Made by a program: the position numbers and the translations under genes. From assembly GCA_015233565.1 (NCBI GenBank), contig JADFXM010000038.1, positions 1 through 62,091 of the forward strand: DNA of 62,091 nt. The letters are read 5' to 3'. Shown here piece after piece: positions 17,046-25,841 of this stretch (position 1 is the stretch's first letter; each line of letters starts with the position of its first letter). Under the pieces are notes generated by a model, which searched no databases, was not told the origin of the DNA, and worked only from the letters and a program-made list of their open reading frames with translations. Source of the stretch: Candidatus Rifleibacteriota bacterium. GTDB lineage: Bacteria > Muiribacteriota > Ozemobacteria > Ozemobacterales > Ozemobacteraceae.

Positions 17046-19001
17046 TCATAGTGAGGAGAGGACTTTCCATTCTTCGGGAACAAGAGCAGGTGGCTTGGTC
17101 CAGGGAACTTCAACCATGGAATTCTGAAACCAGTCGTCGCGCAAATTGGCGTGCTCAGTAACGATAATCTGGAACCCAGGGGTTTCCTGAGTTGTGAAGC
17201 TATACAACATAGAGAAGAGTTTGCGGACCTTTTCAAGATCGGCATCCCTTTCCGTTTCCTCTACGGAGCCTGAGGCGGCCTTATATTTTTGCTCCGAAGG
17301 AAAGTAAACTTGCGTAGGCTGGTCGAGGAACAAAAAAGAAGGTATCGGTTTCTTGTTGTTGGAGGCAAAATGGTGAAGGGCCAGAAGTGCCCCCAAGTGG
17401 TAGGCCAAATGATTGGCACCCCCTCCGGTTTTATTCATAGGGATTTGCCTCTCAGGCCTGTCTGCCACAACCGTCAAATTAGCAACATCAAGCCGAAATG
17501 GATACTCTGAAAACTCGGCTTCAAGTTCTTCAACGTAGCGGCCGATTCGGTTGGAGATAATGTTGAGGATCGAGGCTAGGCGGCCCGCGCTATCGTCTGC
17601 ACCACAGTCCTTTTCAAGTTGCGCCACATGGTCCTGCAACTCGTCAACTCTCGCCTTAAGGGGCGGGAGACCATCGTCGGGACGATAGGTTTCAAGAAAG
17701 AGACTTATGCGCCCAACAGTTTTAGCGGCAGCTGCATTTCGGTTGCCCATTTCCGCAATTGCTGCATTAGCTGAAATTGCCGCTGAAAGCGCCTCCTCTT
17801 TGCTTTTCAGACGTTGGGTCAGTTCGATTATTTGTTGCTCGAGCTTTTGAGTAAATTCCTCCAAGTGTGGGCGCTCTCCCGCAACAGCCACCAACTCCTG
17901 CTCCAACGATTTTAGCTCCTGAAGCAGGAATTCGGCGATCGGGGTGTCAAGGCCCAGATTCTCCGGGGCAAAGGGCCATTTCCATTCACCTGTTTCCAAT
18001 TGAGAGGGAAGTGCATGTATAGACTCCAAACGGCTTTTTTGCTCCTGCGCCTCTGTGGTAAACCCATCTTCCTTTTGGGCAAACAACTGCGTTGCCCTTA
18101 ATGACTCGTTTGTCGCAGTTCTTTCTTTTCGAATTGCCGTTATCTCATCTTCCAACTCATAAATTCGCCGTGTGTCTCCATCGGGAATCGAAACGGGTTT
18201 CCACTTCGTGATTTCCGAAAGTATTGCCAACGCCTCATCTGTCGTTTCAGGGGTTACCCCGCGAGAAAGAATTCCGACCTGCTGAGCCTCAGACAATAGT
18301 CCAAATGCCCTTACGTTAAGCTGCTCACTGAATTGTAGTGCCTCTGAGAGTTGTTTCTGCGCAATTTTCAAATCACGCTTTGCGACTCGAAGTTTGAAGT
18401 CGATTTCCAAGCGATCATCCGGTGCAACCCCAAGAAGGATCGGCAAGGTGTCCTTGATGGCCTGCGGCATGAACGGTTCATTCTGCCGGTAAAAGAGTTG
18501 CTCTTTATTTGCGATGAGACCCTGCTTTTGAAAAATATAGAAGAAAGTGTGCTTGATCGTGGCGGAAAATGAATCCCGACTGTGTTCCAGTGAGATTTGC
18601 GTTCGATTTGCGGGAATTCCGAGCAGTTCCGAAAGGAGTGATGTCACCGTAACATCATCGGCGTTTTGTTGGAGCTCAGCGAAGAGTGGCGGCTCTAAGG
18701 AGGCACCTCTTCTGATCATGGTCCTTGAACAACTAGCCGCATTAGATGCCGGGGCTGGCTTGGCGACCAAAATCTGTTCGCCTGGGAACTGGAAAATGAC
18801 GGCATACCAGGCGACCTTGTCCCGGATTGGACCTTCCGGGATGTTAAAATTGCTCTGGCCCATACAATACTCGACGATGTCCGAAAGCGCCGATTTTCCT
18901 GTAGAAGACCGTCCGGTGCAAATATTCAGACCGTTGACCTTAAGGGAAATGCGCCGAATTTCGCCTGCATGGCCGTAAAGGATAATATCGCGGATTTTCA
19001 T
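17046..19001 (-). CDS. DUF3732 SMC-like ABC ATPase of an ABC-three-component system
   Basis: The 651-residue protein carries Walker A GRSSTGKSA near residues 30-38, long coiled coils between about 190 and 450, and a C-terminal FLFLDQPTQVYFP Walker B/D-loop. This is the DUF3732 family of Rad50/SMC-like ATPases that form the motor of ABC-three-component (ABC-3C) systems, predicted to recognise invading nucleic acid and license a coupled effector. The two upstream genes overlap head to tail by 4 bp (18998-19001 and 19483-19486), and the nuclease-STAND gene starts immediately after its stop. Its system is described from computation; the trigger is not known. Confidence 0.85.
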   Translation of the reverse strand: MKIRDIILYGHAGEIRRISLKVNGLNICTGRSSTGKSALSDIVEYCMGQSNFNIPEGPIRDKVAWYAVIFQFPGEQILVAKPAPASNAASCSRTMIRRGASLEPPLFAELQQNADDVTVTSLLSELLGIPANRTQISLEHSRDSFSATIKHTFFYIFQKQGLIANKEQLFYRQNEPFMPQAIKDTLPILLGVAPDDRLEIDFKLRVAKRDLKIAQKQLSEALQFSEQLNVRAFGLLSEAQQVGILSRGVTPETTDEALAILSEITKWKPVSIPDGDTRRIYELEDEITAIRKERTATNESLRATQLFAQKEDGFTTEAQEQKSRLESIHALPSQLETGEWKWPFAPENLGLDTPIAEFLLQELKSLEQELVAVAGERPHLEEFTQKLEQQIIELTQRLKSKEEALSAAISANAAIAEMGNRNAAAAKTVGRISLFLETYRPDDGLPPLKARVDELQDHVAQLEKDCGADDSAGRLASILNIISNRIGRYVEELEAEFSEYPFRLDVANLTVVADRPERQIPMNKTGGGANHLAYHLGALLALHHFASNNKKPIPSFLFLDQPTQVYFPSEQKYKAASGSVEETERDADLEKVRKLFSMLYSFTTQETPGFQIIVTEHANLRDDWFQNSMVEVPWTKPPALVPEEWKVLSSL

Positions 19002-19486
19002 GGTCGAATTCCTAGTGTTGCGTAGATTGTGACCCGATCATTGATCAGAGCCAACTTTCGTCCCAGTGAGCGGGCTACCGTCTGACAGTCTCTGGTGTCT
19101 TTTGACCCCGTGATGGACTTCCGGACTGTTTTATCCCTGAGTGCAATGCAGCCAAATTTATCGACGACGATGGCCCCACGCGACATCAGGTAGGCAAAGG
19201 CTTCCATTGTGTAGGGCCATAGACCTCGTGCGCGTCGGGCTAAATCAACCCGGATTTCAGGGTGCTCTTGCAGTATTTTGGTGAAGAATGCGCGTGGTGC
19301 CTCCTGAATTTGCTCTCGCGTGCGCTTATGAAGACACAAGGGAAGGATTAGGAGGGCCAACGAGAATGGCATAGGTCGGTTCACCGCTTTGCTGAAACCT
19401 TCCACACCCCGCGCCAGAACAAGCCCGCAGAAAGCGGGGTTGAAAAGATTCCGAATTTCGCGAGGCCTTTGGTACCAAAGTTTCAT
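18998..19486 (-). CDS. ABC-three-component system middle component
   Basis: The 162-residue protein has the layout of the ABC-3C middle component: R-x-x-E-x-x-N-L-x-N-P-A-F-C near the start, a central hydrophobic segment F-S-L-A-L-L-I-L-P-L-C-L-H, and a C-terminal winged-helix-like end with L-G-R-K-L-A-L. These proteins bridge the DUF3732 ATPase and the effector; no enzymatic motif is visible. Four-base overlaps with both neighbours indicate coupled translation and a fixed stoichiometry. Assignment rests on size, the N-P-A-F/Y pattern and its place between a DUF3732 gene and a nuclease-like gene. Confidence 0.78.
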   Translation of the reverse strand: MKLWYQRPREIRNLFNPAFCGLVLARGVEGFSKAVNRPMPFSLALLILPLCLHKRTREQIQEAPRAFFTKILQEHPEIRVDLARRARGLWPYTMEAFAYLMSRGAIVVDKFGCIALRDKTVRKSITGSKDTRDCQTVARSLGRKLALINDRVTIYATLGIRP

Positions 19487-20685
19487 GATTTCCCCCCGTG
19501 AAGAATTTCCTCAATCCTCTCCTCGAATCGCGGATGCCAATGAACGCGGGGTTCCTCACCGTTTGCCAACATGTGGTAACTGCCCATTGTGACGAAGGTA
19601 GCTGTTACTCCCGCTCGAATACGCAAGTTGGGGTTTCCAATAGTGGATAGTTGGCTAAGAAGCTTTCTTCCGGTCTCCTGCAACAGTTCTTCGGGACTGC
19701 TATCCTCCAATTCCTCGAAAACAATTTCTCGAAGTCTATCCCACTCGTCCACCAGTCGACCATCATACTCCTCCAACTCCCCAGAGAGAGTGACACTTTC
19801 GCGTAACCAAGAACCTCGCTGCTCAAATGCGCGATAGTAATCCAAAATCGCTCTCCTCAGGCGATCGGAGCGCAGTCCGATAGCTCTAAGCTGCTTAACG
19901 AAGTAACGTTCGTCAGAGTCAGGATTCACCCCCTCCTCGGGTTTGGCATGTTCAAAATCGATAGGAAGGTTGTCCTCCCGGAATTGCTCCGCGATAGACC
20001 CTAGCCTTTCTGAGACTTCCCACCCGCGTATGGGCTCATGCCTCTCTCCGGTGAGAAGATCGATACACGCATTATTCCACCAGCCTTCGAGGCGCTCATA
20101 AACCGGGATCCGAAATTGTGTGCGAACGGGCCTAAACTTTTCATTGATAATCACCGCCGGGATATCTTGAATTCGCTCCTGGGAATCAAAGATCGTGATT
20201 CGACGAAAGAAGTCCAACCACTTATCAGTGGGAAGCTGCTCAAGGAGGTCTTTCGTTTTGTGAATTGTTTTGGAATCGGATTTGCTAAGTACTTCGGAAA
20301 CCCGAACCACCAGTTCTGTTGCCTTTTGCTTATTCGGAAGGAACGCCTCCAAGAATGAACCAACAGCCACTCGTCCCGTTGTGAACAAAAAGAATGAGAT
20401 TGATGCCGTTGAGATGTCGTTCTCGGTGTAGTAACGAAGCCAGATTCGAACCGATTTCCAGAAATCCGGCGAAAGGTCCGTTAGAGTGTCCCCAGGTGCT
20501 TTGTGCTTGAGGGATGCCAGAATTCGGCCTTCCTCTGGATCCGTAAAGTCAATGTCATCATCTTTTTCGATGAAGCAAACAGCCTCCTCCGTGAGGCGAA
20601 TTATCATGAGCAGCGCGTATCGGAGCTGGTAAAGATATCCGAGCGTCGGCTCAGCTGCGGAAAATTGGTTATCTGAAGAAACCAT
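19483..20685 (-). CDS. ABC-three-component effector with probable PDDEXK-like N-terminus
   Basis: The 400-residue protein starts with a GYLYQLRYALL helix, then V-C-F-I-E-K-D-D-D-I-D-F and L-A-S-L-K-H-K, matching the helix-E-(D)-xK pattern of the PDDEXK-like effector domain found in Cap4 and ABC-3C partners. In these systems this part is the predicted DNase. The C-terminal half (from about residue 230) is a helical conserved domain with R-Y-F-V-K-Q-L near 255 and W-D-R-L-x-x-I-V-F near 320, probably the part docking on the middle component. It is the first gene of the operon; the DNA upstream is AT-rich and carries a decayed cassette tail. Confidence 0.75.
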   Translation of the reverse strand: MVSSDNQFSAAEPTLGYLYQLRYALLMIIRLTEEAVCFIEKDDDIDFTDPEEGRILASLKHKAPGDTLTDLSPDFWKSVRIWLRYYTENDISTASISFFLFTTGRVAVGSFLEAFLPNKQKATELVVRVSEVLSKSDSKTIHKTKDLLEQLPTDKWLDFFRRITIFDSQERIQDIPAVIINEKFRPVRTQFRIPVYERLEGWWNNACIDLLTGERHEPIRGWEVSERLGSIAEQFREDNLPIDFEHAKPEEGVNPDSDERYFVKQLRAIGLRSDRLRRAILDYYRAFEQRGSWLRESVTLSGELEEYDGRLVDEWDRLREIVFEELEDSSPEELLQETGRKLLSQLSTIGNPNLRIRAGVTATFVTMGSYHMLANGEEPRVHWHPRFEERIEEILHGGKS

Positions 20686-21082
20686 TGGAAAATCCTCCTG
20701 ATAAATCGCTCGATTCTGCTGCCAAAGGCAGTTGAGAGGGTGGGTCGTTTAAATTCCTCACTTGAAAATCCCCAACCTCCGATCACGCATCAAAATCGCC
20801 TTATTCTAAAACTAATTTAGCCGATTTACCACTTAACCATTGCAGGGAATCCATGCCTCCGAAAAATATCCAAACTCCTTGACAAAAACAAGAAAAAAGC
20901 CGGCTACCACTCACCGCACCGAGCTATCTCCATCCGTTGTCGGAGACCCTCATTCATGTTTTTAACTTGCCAAAAAAGGGTTTGCTATGTCTCTCTTCCT
21001 GCGAATTACCACCCTCCGCTCGCCGAAATCACCATCCCCGGGCCTCAAACTAGCTTGCGATCAGGCTCCGGGCCGAGAAGAT
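20686..21082 (-). other. Non-coding upstream and tail region
   Basis: No gene is visible in about 400 bp. It must hold the promoter of the ABC-3C operon on the minus strand. A decayed tail block (ATCTCCATCCGTTGTCGG near 20927) resembles DNA at 12850 and 13030. Confidence 0.4.
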
Positions 21083-21281
21083 AATCGCGGCGATGACCTG
21101 CGGAGAGGCGGGAGCAAGCGAAGCTTGCGGACGACTCGGAGTCAGGTCAATTGCCTTGTTCTGGCGCACATAGTGCGACAGATCAAGGCAATTGACGAAG
21201 TCATCGCCGCGATTCTGCGCGACAGGGTCGCGCAGAACGCGCGGTTCACCTGCGAAGTCAGGTGCAACCGACTGGTTGGCG
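21083..21281. repeat. Branched palindromic repeat, copy 1 (partner 56966-57164)
   Basis: A 188-bp core matches 56966-57153 with two substitutions. It is a nest of inverted repeats: AATCGCGGCGATGAC pairs with GTCATCGCCGCGATT; inside, CAATTGCCTTG pairs with CAAGGCAATTG, and GCAAGC-TTC-GCTTGC is a third stem; to the right TTCTGCGCGAC pairs with GTCGCGCAGAA, followed by the attC-like hairpin. As single strand it would fold into a multi-arm structure. It holds no gene. Confidence 0.85.
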
Positions 21282-21284
21282 GGT
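21233..21284 (-). other. attC-like recombination site c
   Basis: On the minus strand CGCCAAC is followed by CGGTTGCACCTG, an ACTTCG loop, CAGGTGAACCG and GTTCTGC. The stem is strong and the left arm has an extra base as in attC. The right box keeps only the GTT of GTTRRRY; what follows belongs to the branched palindrome. It lies 3' of the five-gene operon that ends at 21495. Confidence 0.6.
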
Positions 21285-21494
21285 CATTCGGTAAATCTCC
21301 AAGACATGTTTGAACGAAAGCTCAATGTGCATAGGTTTCATTAAAAATCCCTATCATTCGCAAGAATCATAAAAATGTTGATCATTACAAAATGGGATGA
21401 ATGAATATCCGCAAGTTTTGCTAAATATCCAGCTCGAAAAACACCCTTAAGTATCGCTTAATTTCCAAAATTCACAATTAATATCCAAGTCATT

Positions 21495-22155
21495 TTACGG
21501 AGAAATATCAGGAATTTTCATTAAATCATTTATGGAAGGAGCCTTGTCACGCCTTACAGCCTTTTCAAACAAAGCTACCAACCTTTCTTTCTCCCCATCC
21601 CGCATTCTCTTATCTGGACACAACTGGACTCTTAAATGAAAGAGATAAAGATATGGGTTATATATGCCACCGCCTATTCGAATTTCATGGTTGTCAACCG
21701 GTGATTTAATGTGTTGATGGGGTATTGGATGAATTACGAGTGAATCAACAAGTACGTAAACGTCTTCTGATTTCATCTCTTTTACAAGTTGTTTGCACTG
21801 TTTTGGTTCAATTGAATAATGGCTGGAAAAATTAAAATATTGTCCATCCATACCGTGTTGCCACAACAGTTGCTTGTCATTAATCGGAGGGGCGTGCAAC
21901 AAATCAATCGAAAAATTCTGAAAATTTTCAATGGAATATTCATAAGTCATTCCCAAAGAAATACATGAATCAATTGTTGCTGTATATTTACCACCTATCC
22001 CATTAGGAGGCTTCGGATATGCTTCAATTCCCCAAAAAGATTTCAAACTTTTGCCATATTGGTACAATCAACTTCTCTGGTCTGTGTCACTTGCTGGAGA
22101 AAAAAACAATTTAATAATTCTTTGCCAGAGACAAGCACGAATGAGATTTCTACCC
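21495..22155 (-). pseudogene. Unknown protein, last gene of the NACHT-SIR2-HerA operon, interrupted by TGA
   Basis: I do not recognise the family. A frame opens with ATGGGTAG at about 22155, overlapping the TAG stop of the AAA ATPase gene as expected for coupled genes, and runs 29 codons to a TGA at 22068-22070. In the same frame it continues with TTG at 22067 for 190 more residues to 21495. The downstream part is soluble-looking, with H-P-I-P-H-Q-H and Y-N-P-Y-L-Y-L-F-H-L segments and a charged C-terminus. Either the gene is broken by one nonsense change, or translation restarts at TTG and the true product is about 190 residues. No selenocysteine-type context is evident. Confidence 0.55.
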
Positions 22156-23994
22156 ATGCATCACCTCTTTCAAGTAGTCAAGCACAATCTGCAAATTTTT
22201 GACATATAATGAGGCAGCAGAATTTTCGGGTTCTTCAAGTTCTTTCATAAAATCCAGGTCAGATTGCACATCTTTAACAGTAAGAGATTTCGCCAAATCC
22301 TCTTCAAGAACATAAACCTGGAAAAGCTGTCTTAACTGTGTCCAACGCTCTAAATAAGTCTTCAATTTATTTTTCGGAATCCACCAGATAAGTTGCTTAT
22401 CAGTGAACGAATCTCTGCGTATATTCAGTTCATCTAATGAATTTTGAGGGAAATTCCCGGAAAATTCAAAAGAAAACACATCAACAGAAGTTTCGGAAAA
22501 ATATTCGAGCATTTTGAGTAGGGGTGATTCTTTCAGCGAGTCGAGTTTGTAATGCTTCCAGATTTGGTATTCGTATGTATTGGATTTTGCCTCAAGATAA
22601 GCTCTAACAGCTTCAAAAACTTCCCGATTTTCAAAAGCGATAATAATCCTGTCAGCCCTTTGTTTAGATAAAAGTGCGGAAGAAATAGAATCAAGGATGT
22701 CGGTGATATTGAGCGCAATTGGAGATTCAAGCCGTTCAACTAAGGCATTTTGCCAGCCAAGTAGCTGAGTATTTCCATCAAGCCCGATTTCGCTGATCCC
22801 AGTTTGTCTGGCATAATTTTTGAGAAGAGCAAATTCCGGTTCTTCCGGTTTAATTTTAATAAACGATCCCTTAACAATAGGGTTTACAAAAGCATCCCAC
22901 CGATTGTCAGTTAATTGGCCATTAATAATTATCCAGTTTCCAAAAAGTGCTCTTTTAGCGGTTCCTGTGTCCCCAGGTAGCGAGATCATATTCGCTTCTA
23001 AAAAACGCTTATTGTTTACATTCTTCAAAAGCATACTCTCAGGGCGTAGAGAAAACGCGAAAAAATCACGATTAATATTCTCAACAGCTTGATTTAATGC
23101 TGAAAGTCGATTTTTTGTCTTTTTTTGGTTTACCAGAAAATAATCGAGAAGTCGTACAGCCTGTCGCGGTAGTCCTCCTGAATATTTTGAAATCAAAGGA
23201 ATCTCTTTTGAATACGACTTTGAATAAGCGCCTAGCCTTTTTTCAAGCATTTTTTCAACTTGATCGTCGGTAGACGGGGTTAGTATTATTTTCTCCAAAC
23301 CTGTTGTCCAGGAGTCCCCCGAAAAAAGATGTACAGCATTTACTTCAAAAAGCGTTCTATATCTTCGTAGTGTATGAAGGGCTTCTGTTAAAGAAAAAAA
23401 TGCCGCTGTGCCAGGTTCAAATTTGTCGACTCCCGAAGCAAAGAAAAATAAAGTTGAACCTGTTAATGAGGTGGTTTTATTTACAAGTGAAACAAACAAA
23501 TCGGGCAGATAATCCTTGTCAGCTTCAAGTAAATTAATAAACGATTTACTTTTCTCAATCGAATCTCTGGAAAAAGTTTCCAATCTGATTTGTGGAATCG
23601 ATGCAATCCAAGAATCAGATGTTTTACCCAATATCTTTTTATACTCATTTGGAATTTCTTTAATGTTTGTGTGACCAAGAGTTGCAAGGTATCGAAATAG
23701 TTCAACAAAGACAATTTTCCAACAGTCAACGGTAGACAGATTTAAGTTGTACCGGTCAAAATGAAACACCAAATCAGGCTTTTTCTCAGATTTCTGCAGA
23801 ACAAACTCTATCAGAGTTGATTTCCCTGAACCAATTTGCCCTCCAAACAAAACAGGCTTTTCGTCTTTTTTTATCCAGTCCCAGAGTTTCTGTTTGGCTT
23901 CTGAATTTGTATCAATAAAGAGCATTCCAAACTCTTCTGCTGTTGAAAGGGCGACACCTTCATCAACATTAATTCCAAATCTATTTCTTTTCAT
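22150..23994 (-). CDS. P-loop (AAA/STAND-like) ATPase partner
   Basis: The 614-residue protein has Walker A GGQIGSGKST near residues 50-59, a hydrophobic strand ending FFFASGVDKF as probable Walker B, and then L-H-L-F-S-G-D and a Y-S-G-G-L-P-R-Q-A sensor 2-type motif near 275 typical of ORC/Cdc6- and STAND-like AAA proteins. The C-terminal 300 residues have no motif I know. It starts at the last base of the HerA stop codon overlap (23994), so it is tightly coupled to the SIR2-HerA pair. A role as an accessory ATPase or regulator of that immune complex is inferred from position only. Confidence 0.72.
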   Translation of the reverse strand: MKRNRFGINVDEGVALSTAEEFGMLFIDTNSEAKQKLWDWIKKDEKPVLFGGQIGSGKSTLIEFVLQKSEKKPDLVFHFDRYNLNLSTVDCWKIVFVELFRYLATLGHTNIKEIPNEYKKILGKTSDSWIASIPQIRLETFSRDSIEKSKSFINLLEADKDYLPDLFVSLVNKTTSLTGSTLFFFASGVDKFEPGTAAFFSLTEALHTLRRYRTLFEVNAVHLFSGDSWTTGLEKIILTPSTDDQVEKMLEKRLGAYSKSYSKEIPLISKYSGGLPRQAVRLLDYFLVNQKKTKNRLSALNQAVENINRDFFAFSLRPESMLLKNVNNKRFLEANMISLPGDTGTAKRALFGNWIIINGQLTDNRWDAFVNPIVKGSFIKIKPEEPEFALLKNYARQTGISEIGLDGNTQLLGWQNALVERLESPIALNITDILDSISSALLSKQRADRIIIAFENREVFEAVRAYLEAKSNTYEYQIWKHYKLDSLKESPLLKMLEYFSETSVDVFSFEFSGNFPQNSLDELNIRRDSFTDKQLIWWIPKNKLKTYLERWTQLRQLFQVYVLEEDLAKSLTVKDVQSDLDFMKELEEPENSAASLYVKNLQIVLDYLKEVMHG

Positions 23995-25841
23995 TATCCG
24001 CGCCCTTGTTTCCTCATATTTTCAACTGAACGGGTGAAATCAGGTTCAGCAGCGTCTTTAAGCCATTCGGACCAAAAATCAATTGTCGCGCTAAGAGGTT
24101 TCTCTTCCGGTTGCGTGATTCTGATTCGACTTGGCAACAAAACAGAATCGCCTACAACAAGAGCTTCGCCAATGTCCATTACCGGTAATACTTCCAGTAG
24201 GCTTTCAAGGCTTTCGGGCATAAGTTTCTTCACTGTAGTTTGATCATCACTATTGGTTAATCGCAAAGCAATTACATTGTTACATTGACTCAAAACCGTC
24301 GTACTGACATCTGAAGGTCTCTGACTTACAATCAATAAAGCCACCCCATATTTTCTTCCTTCTTTGGCAATTTTTTCAAAAGCTTCCACCGAACGCTGTT
24401 CAACTGGATTTAAACCTTCCTTTTTTGGCAGGTACAAATGTGCTTCATCGCAAACCAGTGCTAAAGGTCTGCGGTTTTCATAATTTGTCCAGAATTGGAT
24501 CTGGTAAACAATTCGGGCAACGAGTCCAACAATTACCGGAAGAATATCGGAAGGAACTTCTGAAAAGTCGATCACCTTGATCTGAGCATTTTCGGATTTA
24601 TAATCCATCAATTTACAAACCATTCTTGCCATCGCATCATAATCGTGTTCTGATTCAGGAGCGTTAAAAAGAAAACCATAGCGTTTATCAGATAATTTGC
24701 TTCGAAGTCGAGTTAATAACCTGCTAAACTGTCCATAAAATTTTCCTTGTTTCAATCCTCTGGCGCCCTGTTCTATCTCTTCGTTCAAATCATTTAATTT
24801 ATCAATTACATTGCTAATAGAAAATGGAATTGGGCTGTCGAGTGTGAAAGCATTTAGTACTTGTAACTTTTTCAAATTTTCTAGTACTGCTTTTTTTTCT
24901 TCTATCACAGCATCCTGAAAAGCCATAACCTGATTATGTGCACTGAATTCAGAACGATCTATAAACATAGCTTGCATTTCTTCTGCATTCAAGAGCCAAT
25001 ATGGCAGATATAGCAATTGAGCTTCTTGAAGAAATGCAGGTAGATGAGGCGATTTTTTAGAGGTTTTGCCCAGCTCTTCCGGCCCTGGAATCCTCAGATG
25101 TCGGGCATAGCTTAAATTTCGGTATTCACCATGAATATCGAAAACAATGAGATTGGAAGTGGGTAATTTCGCAGCCTTTTCCATAATTGACGCGACTGTC
25201 CAGGATTTACCGGAACCCGTACTTCCCAATAACGCTGCATGACGCTGGAAAAATTTATTTCCGTCAAGGTATGCTGTCGCTGATTCATCAATCGTGTATT
25301 TTCCAAGAGCCAGTGATTGTTCAGTATTGTTGGCCGTTGTGAGAAGGTTCATGAACGATTCAAGGTGTTTATTGACAAGTACATGACATTCCGCTTCAAT
25401 GTCCGGAACATGAACAATCGACCGGGAAAAACGCCATGCCTTCTCTTCGGCGTTCCAACGGATTGACCCAAGCAAAGTCAGACGCACTGTGTTTATTACA
25501 TTTTCATTTGCGCATTCGAATTTTGATGCTAAGTCTTTATTGTCAGGCTTTGGTACAGATTCTGATACTTCAATTTTTTCGTTGTGGTCCGATTCTGACA
25601 CGGAAACAAATTTAATGACTTTATCGATTAAACCAACGAGCCAACCTTTAACAGCGGAAGTCACTTTTAAGCAAACCAATTGTCCAACTTTAGCCTTCCT
25701 CAAATCGGAGTCAGTTTTTACATGAATCGAAACTTTACGAGTATCAACTTCGCGCACTGTTCCAAGGAATGTATCATCAGCGAATTCAAATAAAACAGGT
25801 CGTAATATGGCCATTTCAGCCTCCCAAAATTTCTTCTGCAA
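23994..25841 (-). CDS. HerA-type hexameric DNA translocase/ATPase (DUF87)
   Basis: The 615-residue protein has an N-terminal HAS-barrel-like region, then the HerA core: H-A-A-L-L-G-S-T-G-S-G-K-S-W-T-V Walker A near residue 205, F-D-I-H-G-E-Y, L-V-C-D-E-A-H-L-Y Walker B near 455, and the R-P-S-D-V-S arginine-finger strand SQRPSDVS near 505. HerA rings pump along DNA. Next to a SIR2 protein they form a known anti-phage complex in which SIR2 depletes NAD and HerA is the scaffold/ATPase. The gene overlaps the SIR2 gene by 26 bp, so both are made from one mRNA. Confidence 0.93.
   Translation of the reverse strand: MQKKFWEAEMAILRPVLFEFADDTFLGTVREVDTRKVSIHVKTDSDLRKAKVGQLVCLKVTSAVKGWLVGLIDKVIKFVSVSESDHNEKIEVSESVPKPDNKDLASKFECANENVINTVRLTLLGSIRWNAEEKAWRFSRSIVHVPDIEAECHVLVNKHLESFMNLLTTANNTEQSLALGKYTIDESATAYLDGNKFFQRHAALLGSTGSGKSWTVASIMEKAAKLPTSNLIVFDIHGEYRNLSYARHLRIPGPEELGKTSKKSPHLPAFLQEAQLLYLPYWLLNAEEMQAMFIDRSEFSAHNQVMAFQDAVIEEKKAVLENLKKLQVLNAFTLDSPIPFSISNVIDKLNDLNEEIEQGARGLKQGKFYGQFSRLLTRLRSKLSDKRYGFLFNAPESEHDYDAMARMVCKLMDYKSENAQIKVIDFSEVPSDILPVIVGLVARIVYQIQFWTNYENRRPLALVCDEAHLYLPKKEGLNPVEQRSVEAFEKIAKEGRKYGVALLIVSQRPSDVSTTVLSQCNNVIALRLTNSDDQTTVKKLMPESLESLLEVLPVMDIGEALVVGDSVLLPSRIRITQPEEKPLSATIDFWSEWLKDAAEPDFTRSVENMRKQGRG

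Noticed and set aside
22067..22070. TGA read as selenocysteine
   Set aside because: No stable hairpin was obvious just after the TGA and the family is unknown; a mutation or TTG start is simpler.
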